A stretch of 10,732 bases of DNA from Patulibacter sp. (GTDB lineage Bacteria > Actinomycetota > Thermoleophilia > Solirubrobacterales > Solirubrobacteraceae). Below are positions 1 through 5,773 of this stretch, in pieces. Numbering within the stretch: the first letter of the stretch is position 1; every line of letters begins with the position of its first letter. The translations under genes were made by a program, and so were the position numbers. The stretch is from NCBI GenBank assembly GCA_023268575.1, contig JALRCL010000060.1, positions 1 to 10,732 of the forward strand, read 5' to 3'. A model generated the notes under the pieces. It worked only from the letters and a program-made list of their open reading frames with translations, searched no databases and had not been told where the DNA came from.

Positions 1-429
1 CGAGCCGTCGGCGAAGGTCGTGCGCGTGCGCACCGTGTCCCACGCCGCGGCGACCCACCGCTCGACCCGCGTCACCCGCGGCCGTCCCTGCACGACGCTC
101 GGCAGGCCGGGGCCGGTGCTGACGGTGTGCAGGACCGCGCGGTTGCGCTCGATGGCGGCCGCGAGCGCACGCGCGCTGCCCGGCAGGCCGTCCTTGCCGC
201 TGGCGAGCAGCCACGCGCCGGCGACCACGAGCACGAGCAACGCGCTCAGGAGCGTCGCCGGCGCCCAGGCCGCCCGCAGTCGTGAGCGGCGTTGGAACCG
301 CTGTGCCGTGGCCCGGCGAACGAGTCGTTGCCGATCGAGCTCGCGCGCCAGCGCCTCCGGGTCCTCGACGGGATCGCGCTCCCGCAGGAACTCCGCGACC
401 CGACCCACGTGGGCCGAGCGCCGGCTCAC
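1..429 (-). CDS. Single-pass membrane protein coupled to ECF sigma factor, 3' part missing
   Basis: This is the first 143 residues of a protein that runs off the left edge. It starts with GTG at 429-427, and the sigma factor stop (TGA, 428-426) overlaps it in a GTGA junction, so the two are probably translationally coupled. Residues 1-50 are charged and cytoplasmic-looking (SRRSAHVGRVAEFLRERDP). One hydrophobic segment lies at about 56-77 (APATLLSALLVLVVAGAWLL). After it comes an outside part beginning ALAAAIERNRAVLHTVSTG, with a later piece RVERWVAAAWDTVRTRTTF that looks like the beta-rich domains found in membrane partners of actinobacterial sigma factors. The position suggests an anti-sigma factor or sigma-linked sensor. 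That role is inferred from context: I see no zinc-binding HxxxCxxC anti-sigma motif in the visible part. Confidence 0.8.
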   Translation of the reverse strand, partial: MSRRSAHVGRVAEFLRERDPVEDPEALARELDRQRLVRRATAQRFQRRSRLRAAWAPATLLSALLVLVVAGAWLLASGKDGLPGSARALAAAIERNRAVLHTVSTGPGLPSVVQGRPRVTRVERWVAAAWDTVRTRTTFADGS

Positions 430-935
430 CGGGCGTCCTCGACGCGACCCGCGTCGCTCACCGCTGCGCCCTCGCTCGCCTCCGTGCGGCCCAGCGCCTC
501 GTCGAGCTTGCCCCGCCCGCGGTGCAGCCGCACGCGGGCCGCGCTGCGCGAGCAGCCGGCGACGGTCGCGAGGTCCGTCGAGCGGACGCCGTCCCACTCG
601 ACGAGCAGGACCGCCTCCAGCTCGATGGCCGAGAGCTCCTGCAGCTCGGCGCGGAGCGTCGGATCGCCGTCGGCCAGCAGCTCCAGCAGCCAGGCCCGCT
701 GGTCGGCGACCGACAGGTGCTCGGCGAGGCTCTCGCGCGCCAGGCCGAGCACCCAGAGCGTCGGGTCCGCCGGGGCCTCGTCGAGGTCGATCCACGCGCG
801 CGCGAGGGCGGCCTCCGTCACGCGCTCGGCGAGCGCGGCGTTCGGGCATCGCCGCACGGCGAAGGCGAGCACCGCGGGGAGCGTGAGGTCGACGAGACGG
901 GCGAACGCCGCCTGGCGCGCGGCGAGCTCAGGCAC
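426..935 (-). CDS. Divergent ECF-type RNA polymerase sigma factor
   Basis: The protein has 169 residues, a normal length for ECF sigma factors, which redirect RNA polymerase to a small regulon. A weak region 2 covers about residues 12-72, recognisable from VTEAALARAWIDL and WVLGLARESLAEH (compare WLFGIARNVLADH in typical members). A clearer region 4 helix-turn-helix covers about 97-147: LSAIELEAVLLVEWDGV, then DLATVAGCSRSAARVRLHRG. Region 2 has drifted, lacking the usual acidic D-x-x-Q-E core, so its promoter recognition may be unusual. The start is GTG at 935 with no strong Shine-Dalgarno sequence; an upstream start is possible because the frame stays open to about position 1000. The stop overlaps the start of the downstream membrane protein by 4 bases. 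The sigma-like fold is fairly certain; the regulon is unknown. Confidence 0.8.
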   Translation of the reverse strand: MPELAARQAAFARLVDLTLPAVLAFAVRRCPNAALAERVTEAALARAWIDLDEAPADPTLWVLGLARESLAEHLSVADQRAWLLELLADGDPTLRAELQELSAIELEAVLLVEWDGVRSTDLATVAGCSRSAARVRLHRGRGKLDEALGRTEASEGAAVSDAGRVEDAR

Positions 936-1043
936 GATGCAGGACGGGACGGGAGACGTCGGGGACGCGCGACGGACGCCGGGTGTCGAGGCAGCTGCGA
1001 CCCACCGGCCGCAAGCATGCCCGCCCCGGCCGCGGGATGCAGC

Positions 1044-1067
1044 CGACCGTGTGTTGTTACACGGTCG
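1044..1067. promoter_or_regulatory. 9-bp inverted repeat, possible operator
   Basis: CGACCGTGT (1044-1052) and ACACGGTCG (1059-1067) are perfect inverted repeats around a 6-base spacer GTTGTT. The site lies between the 3' end of the lipoprotein gene and the 5' end of the sigma factor gene, about 110 bases before the sigma factor start. It could be an operator for a dimeric regulator controlling the sigma operon, or an RNA hairpin. Its AT-richer core stands out from the surrounding GC-rich DNA. The function is inference. Confidence 0.4.
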
Positions 1068-1072
1068 ACGGC
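1053..1072 (+). repeat. Copy 1 of the GTTGTTACACGG motif
   Basis: This 20-base element reads GTTGTTACACGGTCGACGGC on the plus strand. It matches 19 of 20 bases with the reverse complement of 2516-2535. The left part forms the spacer and right arm of the inverted repeat at 1044-1067. Confidence 0.6.
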
Positions 1073-1094
1073 TCGTCGCCGACGACGCCCGAAC

Positions 1095-1117
1095 GGGCGG
1101 TCGGGGGCCGCCCGACC
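1095..1117 (-). terminator. GC-rich hairpin after the lipoprotein gene
   Basis: GGTCGGG (1099-1105) pairs with CCCGACC (1111-1117) over a 5-base loop. An alternative stem GGGCGG (1095-1100) with CCGCCC (1108-1113) uses the same bases. The hairpin starts 15 bases beyond the lipoprotein stop codon, in the right place for a terminator. It has no T-tract, as is common in high-GC actinobacteria, so termination is inferred from position and stem strength. Confidence 0.35.
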
Positions 1118-1131
1118 ACCCGGTCGCTCGG

Positions 1132-1863
1132 CTATTGGCTCTCGCAGGCGACCCCGTCGTTGTCGGCGTCGTGATCGGGGTCGCTGCCGGGGACCACGGT
1201 GTACGAGTGGCCGATCTCGGTGCAGTTCATCCCGGGGTACGGATTGCCGTCGTGCGGCGCGTCGGCCCCGGCGCTGGCGGCCTCCTCCTCGGCAGCGTCG
1301 GCCGCGGCGGCGGCAGCCGCTTCCTGGCGCCGTCGCTCGCGCGCCTGCGCGCGGCGGATCCGGGCCAGCTCGGCCCGGCGGGCCCGGCGGGCCGACGCCT
1401 CGCGGATCCGCGTCGACGCCCGGGCGCTCACGGTCGCGGCGCCCGTCGCCGAGGTCCGTCCGTACTCGCGGATCGCTCGTCGCGCGATGGTGCGGGCCGT
1501 GCGGTACCGGCCATCGCGGTAGGCGTCACGGGCGCGCGCGACGAGCACGCGAGCCGCGGCCCGCTTCAGCCGTCGGACCTCGCGCTCCTCTCCGAGCGCG
1601 TCGTACAGGCGGATCGCCTCGTCGTAGTCCTCGCGCACCTCCGCGTCCTTGGCGGCCGTCAGCCGCGGGTCGGCGTCGGGCTGCTCGGACGCGGCGGGGG
1701 CCGCGTCGGTGACCGTTGATCGCGGCGTGGAGGCGGTCGGCGGTTGATCGTCGGCGCCACCGCACGAGGTGATGAGGGCGATGATCGCGACGAACACGAC
1801 CGTGATCGCGACGCCCTGCCGCGCGGGGCTCCAGGTCTTCCACCGGCTGAGGAGTGCTTGCAT
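1132..1863 (-). CDS. Excalibur-domain putative lipoprotein with TPR-like helices
   Basis: The protein has 243 residues from ATG at 1863. The frame stays open further upstream, but that part is Pro/Arg-rich and unlike coding sequence, so I chose the ATG just before a signal-like segment. Residues 1-33 have a basic start and a hydrophobic stretch ending ITSC, a fair lipobox with Cys34 as the lipid-attachment residue; a plain membrane anchor is the alternative. A low-complexity linker follows, then TPR-like helix pairs (about 68-137: EDYDEAIRLYDALGE and RARDAYRDGRYRTARTIARR), then a long Arg/Ala/Glu helix (about 150-197). Residues 207-241 form an Excalibur domain with the calcium-binding signature DADNDGVACE and two cysteines (C214, C240) that could form a disulfide. 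Excalibur domains are extracellular. No Shine-Dalgarno sequence is evident. It probably acts at the outer face of the membrane in the cell wall; its partner is unknown. Confidence 0.8.
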   Translation of the reverse strand: MQALLSRWKTWSPARQGVAITVVFVAIIALITSCGGADDQPPTASTPRSTVTDAAPAASEQPDADPRLTAAKDAEVREDYDEAIRLYDALGEEREVRRLKRAAARVLVARARDAYRDGRYRTARTIARRAIREYGRTSATGAATVSARASTRIREASARRARRAELARIRRAQARERRRQEAAAAAAADAAEEEAASAGADAPHDGNPYPGMNCTEIGHSYTVVPGSDPDHDADNDGVACESQ

Positions 1864-1964
1864 GATCGTCGCGCCGCGCCGTCGTCGAGGCGGACGACCA
1901 GCCGGGGCAGCGCCGTGCCCAGGACCGATCCGTCTGCGATGTTCGTTCGGCACCCGGGATCCCA

Positions 1965-2108
1965 GCGGCGGGCGGGGTGGCCCCGGCGCGCGGTGCGCCG
2001 TCGGCAGGTGGTCGGTCGTCGGCACGCGGAGGCCCGGCGGCGGGCGGTCTGGCCCCGGCGCGCACTGTGCCGTCGGCAGGCGGTGGGTCGTCGGCAGGCG
2101 GTGCTCGC
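1965..2108. repeat. 72-base tandem duplication
   Basis: Two adjacent copies (1965-2036 and 2037-2108) match at about 56 of their first 64 bases by hand alignment, then diverge in the last 8. Copy 2 also contains the 15-mer CGTCGGCAGGCGGTG twice (2071-2085 and 2089-2103), with a period of 18. Both periods are multiples of three, so frames stay open through the array. Read on the minus strand it gives a Pro/Ala/Asp-rich 24-residue repeat; on the plus strand it gives an Ala/Gly/Ser-rich repeat. Confidence 0.7.
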
Positions 2109-2515
2109 CGGAGCGGGCCGGCGCCGGAGCTCGAGATCGCGCGACGCCCCGAAGCGGTCCGGAGCCGCCGCGGGTGGCCGTGCGCCGCGTGATCGTCCGA
2201 GTACGACGCCGTCAGGAACGCGTGATCGGCATGACCGTCCCGTCGTGGCGGCGATCGGCCCGCGGTGGCATCCGCGCCCGGCGTCTCCGGCGTCGACGCT
2301 CGTGCCCGGACCACTGCCTCGCCGTCGTCGTTCGCTGACCCGGAGCACGATCGCGCGCACCGTAGTCCCCGGCGCGCGACGCGGTCAACGTCCCCGCCCC
2401 TCGCCCCGCAAGCCGGGCGTCCACGGGTGTCGAGGTCCGTGGAGGGCCGAACGCGCCGCGGGGACGCGCGTTCTCGGCCCCGGCGACGGGGAGGCGACGT
2501 GAGAACGGGGCCGGC

Positions 2516-2535
2516 GCCGTCGTCCGTGTAACAAC
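2516..2535 (-). repeat. Copy 2 of the GTTGTTACACGG motif
   Basis: On the minus strand this reads GTTGTTACACGGACGACGGC, one mismatch from 1053-1072 on the plus strand. The left arm that makes copy 1 a dyad is not conserved here, so the shared part is the spacer plus one arm. It lies in the gap between the acyl-CoA synthetase 3' end and the lipoprotein 5' end. Confidence 0.6.
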
Positions 2536-2593
2536 GCATCTCCGACGACCGCTCGGGATCGCTCAGCGACCCCGCGCGGCCGCTGCCCCGCGT

Positions 2594-2622
2594 GCTCGGG
2601 CGGCCGAGCCGGCCGCACGAGC
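2594..2622 (-). terminator. Strong hairpin after the acyl-CoA synthetase gene
   Basis: GCTCG and GCGGCC (2594-2605) pair with GGCCGC and CGAGC (2611-2622) around a 5-base loop, with one internal mismatch (g2599/a2617). The stem begins 10 bases past the acyl-CoA synthetase stop codon. There is no T-tract. Position and stem strength suggest a terminator for the leftward transcript. Confidence 0.45.
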
Positions 2623-2632
2623 GGGTCCCTGC

Positions 2633-4300
2633 TCAGCCCTCGGCCCGGAGCCGCGCGCGCAGCGCGACGCGACGGATCTTGCCGCTGACCGTCTTCGGGA
2701 GGTCCTCGACGAAGTGGATCTCGCGCGGGTACTTGTACGGCGCGGTCGTCGTCTTGACGTGATCCTGCAAGTCCCGCGCGAGCGCGTCGCCGGGCGTGAA
2801 CCGCTCGGCGAGCACGACGAACGCGGTGACGATCTCCGTCCGGTCGGGGTCGGGCTTGCCGACGACGGCGGCCTCGACGACGGCCGGGTGCTCGACGAGC
2901 GCGGACTCGACCTCGAACGGGCCGATCCGGTAGGCCGAGGAGGTGATGACGTCGTCGTCACGACCCTCGAACCAGAGGTAGCCGTCCTCGTCGCGCACGC
3001 CCTTGTCGCCGGTGAGGTACCAGCCGGCGCGGAACCGCGACGCGGTCGCGTCGGGGTTGCGGTGGTACTCGCGGAAGAGGCCGACGGGGCGCGTGGTCCC
3101 CTCGACCTGGACGGCGATGTTGCCGACCTCGCCGTCCGGCGCCGGGCGGCCGTCCTCGTCGACGACATCGACCGTCCAGCCGGGAACCGGCAGGCCCATC
3201 GATCCGGGCCGGACCGGCACGGCGCGGTAGTTCGCCACGAGCAGCGACGTCTCGGTCTGGCCGTAGCCGTCGTGGACGGTCAGCCCGCCGGTGCCTTCCG
3301 ACCAGACCTTGATGACCTCGGGGTTCAGCGGCTCGCCGGCGCTCGTGCAGTGGCGCAGGACCGACAGGTCGTGCGCGCGCAGGTCGGCCTGGACGAGCGC
3401 GCGGTAGAGGGTCGGGGGCGCGCAGAAGGACGTGATCCGGTGCCGGGAGAGGATCCCGAGGATCGTGTCGGCGTCCGGCTTGCCGAGCTGCACCTGCACG
3501 ACCGTCGCGCGCTCGTGCCACTGCCCGAAGAGCCCGCCCCAGGCGGCCTTCGCCCAGCCCGTGTCGGTGACCGTCCAGTGGCAGTCCCCGGCCCGCAGGT
3601 CGTGCCAGAAGCGCGCCGTGGTGACGTGCGCCAGGCCGTACTCCTGGGTGTGCAGGACCATCTTCGGATGCGAGACGGTGCCGGAGGTGAAGTAGATGAG
3701 CAGCGGGTCGTCGCGGTGGGTCGGCGCGGCGACGAGGTCCTGCTCGGGCGCGTCCCCGTCGGCGTCGATCCAGCCCTCCGGCGTCGGCGCGCCGGGGGTC
3801 CAGGCGAGCTTCACCCGCAGGCTGTCGGGCGGCGCGTCGATCGCGTCGACCTTCGCCACGCCGGCTGCGTCGGTCACCGCGGCCACCGCATCGGCCTGGC
3901 CGAGCCGGTAGGCAATGTCCTTGCTCGTCAGCAGGTTCGGCCCCGGCATCGGCACCGCGCCGATCCGGACGGCGCCGAGGAACGCGGCGTACCAGGCGGG
4001 AACGCGCGGCAGCATGATGAAGACGGGGTCGCCGGCACCGATTCCCTGGGCCTGCAGCAGGCGCGCGAAGCGCTGCGCGTCGCGCGCGAGCTCGCTCGTC
4101 GTCTGCTCGGCGACGATCTCGCCCGCGCCGTCCAGCGACAGGAGCGCGAGCGCGTCGGGCTCCTCGTCGGCCCACCGCTCGACGATGTCGACGACGGGGT
4201 TGAACCGCTCCGGCACCTCGATGCGGAACGTCTCGCGCTCGCGCGCGTAGTCGCTCAGGTTCGCCGGGGCCTCCCGCCCCGGCAGGGTCTGGACCGTCAC
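2633..4300 (-). CDS. AMP-forming acyl-CoA synthetase, medium-chain (ACSM-like)
   Basis: This 555-residue adenylate-forming enzyme activates a carboxylic acid with ATP and CoA to acyl-CoA, AMP and PPi. All core motifs are present: the phosphate loop YFTSGTVSHPK (203-213), YGQTET (346-351), YLTGD (428-432), the hinge region with RDDDVITSS and YRIG (447-460), and the C-terminal SGKIRR with catalytic Lys541. The stretches TDTGWAKAAWGGLFGQW, HPAVVEAAVVGKPDPDR and VKTTTAPYKYPR are close to the medium-chain ACSM/benzoate-CoA ligase branch rather than true acetyl-CoA synthetases, so medium-chain or aromatic acids are the likely substrates. The phosphate loop has TVSHPK where TTGxPK is usual. The start is GTG at 4300, chosen because AGGAG (4307-4311) sits 6 bases upstream. 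The gene is divergent from the GAF-LuxR regulator. Family is certain; substrate is not. Confidence 0.93.
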   Translation of the reverse strand: MTVQTLPGREAPANLSDYARERETFRIEVPERFNPVVDIVERWADEEPDALALLSLDGAGEIVAEQTTSELARDAQRFARLLQAQGIGAGDPVFIMLPRVPAWYAAFLGAVRIGAVPMPGPNLLTSKDIAYRLGQADAVAAVTDAAGVAKVDAIDAPPDSLRVKLAWTPGAPTPEGWIDADGDAPEQDLVAAPTHRDDPLLIYFTSGTVSHPKMVLHTQEYGLAHVTTARFWHDLRAGDCHWTVTDTGWAKAAWGGLFGQWHERATVVQVQLGKPDADTILGILSRHRITSFCAPPTLYRALVQADLRAHDLSVLRHCTSAGEPLNPEVIKVWSEGTGGLTVHDGYGQTETSLLVANYRAVPVRPGSMGLPVPGWTVDVVDEDGRPAPDGEVGNIAVQVEGTTRPVGLFREYHRNPDATASRFRAGWYLTGDKGVRDEDGYLWFEGRDDDVITSSAYRIGPFEVESALVEHPAVVEAAVVGKPDPDRTEIVTAFVVLAERFTPGDALARDLQDHVKTTTAPYKYPREIHFVEDLPKTVSGKIRRVALRARLRAEG

Positions 4301-4425
4301 GGACGGCTCCTCTCGCTCCTCGCATGCTCCGAGCGCTGGGACGCCCGGACTGACGGAGCGACGCTACGGCGGCGCGCGGGCGGGCGATACCCGACCAACG
4401 TCGCGACTGCGCCGGTCCGAGCGGC

Positions 4426-4431
4426 TACCCT
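4426..4431 (+). promoter_or_regulatory. Possible -10 element of the LuxR-type gene
   Basis: TACCCT fits the actinobacterial TANNNT -10 pattern and lies 30 bases before the ATG of the regulator, giving a short leader. No good TTGACA-like -35 lies 17-18 bases upstream. The 161-base divergent gap (4301-4461) must hold the promoters of both the regulator and the acyl-CoA synthetase; I could not place the latter. Confidence 0.3.
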
Positions 4432-4461
4432 CGGGGGACCGATCCGGCCCCGCTTGCGCTC

Positions 4462-5319
4462 ATGACCACCTCCTCGACCGCCGACGCTCCCGGAGCGTTC
4501 GCCCTCCTGCAGGACGCCGTCCGCCGGGTCGTGGGCGAGCTCGGCGGCGAGGTCGCCTTCGGCGGGCTCGTCGGCGCGGCGGGCGACACGCCGCTGCTGG
4601 CCACCCACGGCGTCGACGCCTCGCGCTTCGCGGCGCTCGCGCCCCGCCCGGGCCGTGGCCTCGGTGGCCGCGTGCTCAGCGACCCCCGCCCCCAGGCCGT
4701 CGGCGACTACGCGCTGGCGGCGGAGATCACCCACGACTACCGGACGTCGATCTCGGCCGAGGGCCTGCGCGGCATCGGCTGCGTGCCGGTGCGCGTCGGC
4801 GGTCGGCCGTTCGGCCTGCTCTACGTCGCCTCGCGCCACGCCGGCCCGCCCGGCGAGCGCCTGCTCGACGCACTCGACCGCCTCGCCCTCGTCACCGGCG
4901 CCCGGATCGAGGAGCGCCGCCGGACCGCCGCGGAGACCGCCCGGATCCGCGCCGAGCTCGCCGCCCACCGCACCCGCCTGGAACGGGCCCGCCGCCGCGC
5001 CCGGACCGACGGCGGCGCCGACCTGCTCGCCGCGAGCCGTGCTGCGCTCGCCGCGGTCGAGCAGTCGCTCGACGTCGTCGCCTCCGCCCCGGGCGACCCG
5101 GCCCCCGATGCCGCGACCGCCCCCGTGGTCGCCCTGACCCCGCGCGAGCGCGAGGTCCTCGCCCTCCTGCGCACCGGCGCGTCGAACCGCCGGATCGCCG
5201 ACCGCCTCGTCGTGAGCGAGGCGACGGTCAAGGGGCACGTCGGGAACCTCAAGCAGAAGCTCGACGCCGAATCGCGCCTGCACATCGTCGTCCGCGCCGG
5301 CGACCTCGGGATCGCCTAG
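4462..5319 (+). CDS. GAF-LuxR transcriptional regulator
   Basis: This is a 285-residue one-component regulator. Residues about 12-150 form a GAF-type sensory domain, with the characteristic run GRGLGGRVLSDPRPQAVGDY and later GIGCVPVRVGGRPFGLLYVA. A charged, probably coiled-coil linker (150-182) follows. The C-terminal LuxR/FixJ-type helix-turn-helix (222-280) has LTPREREVLALLRTGASNRRIA and SEATVKGHVGNLKQKL, the recognition-helix pattern of the family. There is no receiver domain, so it is not a phosphorylated response regulator; the GAF domain probably binds a small molecule. It is divergent from the acyl-CoA synthetase and converges with the dehydrogenase operon, so control of these genes is likely but inferred. 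The ATG start lacks a clear Shine-Dalgarno sequence, consistent with a short leader. Confidence 0.88.
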   Translation: MTTSSTADAPGAFALLQDAVRRVVGELGGEVAFGGLVGAAGDTPLLATHGVDASRFAALAPRPGRGLGGRVLSDPRPQAVGDYALAAEITHDYRTSISAEGLRGIGCVPVRVGGRPFGLLYVASRHAGPPGERLLDALDRLALVTGARIEERRRTAAETARIRAELAAHRTRLERARRRARTDGGADLLAASRAALAAVEQSLDVVASAPGDPAPDAATAPVVALTPREREVLALLRTGASNRRIADRLVVSEATVKGHVGNLKQKLDAESRLHIVVRAGDLGIA

Positions 5320-5390
5320 GCGCCGCCCCCAACCGGAGCGTTCCCGCCGCAGGGACGCGACCGCGCGAGGCGACCGCGCCCCCAGCGGAT

Positions 5391-5404
5391 CGGCCGGCCG
5401 GCCG
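5391..5404. terminator. 14-base perfect palindrome between convergent genes
   Basis: CGGCCGGCCGGCCG is self-complementary and lies in the 92-base gap between the convergent regulator and MazG-like genes. It could help end transcription from both sides, but in DNA this GC-rich it may be chance, and it leaves almost no loop. The rest of the gap has only a 10-base direct repeat (GCGACCGCGC at 5357-5366 and 5370-5379). Confidence 0.2.
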
Positions 5405-5411
5405 CCCGGCG

Positions 5412-5753
5412 TCATGCCGGTGGCAGCCGCGCGACCGATCCCTGCAGGTGCTCCTCGATGCCCCCGAGGGTCGTGCCGTACGCCTCGGCGATGTCGACGT
5501 CGAGGCGGTCGGCGAGGACGAGGATCCACCACAGGCACTCGGCGAGCTTGCCCTGGAGCAGCGTCGGGACGTCGCCCTCGGGCGCCCAGCGCCCCTCGCT
5601 GGCCATGACGAGGCGCGCCACGGTGCCGACGTCGTTGACGAGGCCGAGCATGTCGTCCTTCACGCCCCACGGACTGCCTTCGTGGGCGGTCTCGAGCTGG
5701 TGGTACAGGCCGCGGACGCGGCGGGCGAGGTCGGTGGCGTCGTCGAGCTGCAT
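5412..5753 (-). CDS. MazG-like small protein
   Basis: The protein has 113 residues, starting at ATG 5753, which is preceded closely by GGAGGG; the longer open frame upstream runs through the aldehyde dehydrogenase and is not coding. The sequence is all-helical and follows the MazG-like family pattern: RARRVRGLYHQLE-type first helix (10-21), NDVGTVARLVMASEG (40-54), and KLAECLWWILVLADRLDVDIAEAY (69-92, given here as a region). True MazG enzymes hydrolyse NTPs to NMP and PPi using an ExxE...ExxD set of metal-binding acids. Here those sites read NDVG and KLAE, so several acids are missing or shifted and catalysis is doubtful. It is the last gene of the dehydrogenase operon, 20 bases after the aldehyde dehydrogenase stop. 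Its link to alcohol metabolism is unknown. Confidence 0.82.
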   Translation of the reverse strand: MQLDDATDLARRVRGLYHQLETAHEGSPWGVKDDMLGLVNDVGTVARLVMASEGRWAPEGDVPTLLQGKLAECLWWILVLADRLDVDIAEAYGTTLGGIEEHLQGSVARLPPA

Positions 5754-5773
5754 GGCCCTCCGTTCGTGCAGCG

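Larger units (their letters stand above)
1864..2632. other. Long region without a convincing gene
   Basis: About 770 bases separate the lipoprotein start from the acyl-CoA synthetase stop. Several long open frames cross it on both strands, but they are Arg/Pro/Ala-rich. In the two frames I checked by hand over the repeat, G/C at the third codon position is only about 75-80%, against a visibly higher level in the confident genes. I therefore read it as mostly non-coding. It holds the 72-base tandem repeat, copy 2 of the GTTGTTACACGG motif and the hairpin after the acyl-CoA synthetase gene. It must also contain the promoter of the lipoprotein gene, but I found no convincing -35/-10 pair. A small Ala/Gly/Ser-rich peptide from GTG at 1977 on the plus strand cannot be excluded. 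Confidence 0.55.

Noticed and set aside
1864..2025. The longer upstream start of the Excalibur lipoprotein (to 2025)
   Set aside because: The extra 54 residues are Pro/Arg/His-rich and would place the signal peptide inside the protein. The ATG at 1863 gives a normal signal sequence.
2470..2513. GTTCTC/GAGAAC and CGGCCCCG/CGGGGCCG inverted pairs in the order A-B-A'-B'
   Set aside because: The order does not allow a simple hairpin, only a pseudoknot-like pairing, and the GC-rich half is likely chance. No riboswitch-like features surround it.
1526..2539. A 337-codon minus-strand frame starting with MRCYTDDG and containing a 24-residue Pro/Ala repeat
   Set aside because: It overlaps the Excalibur lipoprotein gene out of frame for more than 300 bases, has low third-position GC (about 75% over the repeat) and no domain. 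A short coding piece over the repeat remains possible.
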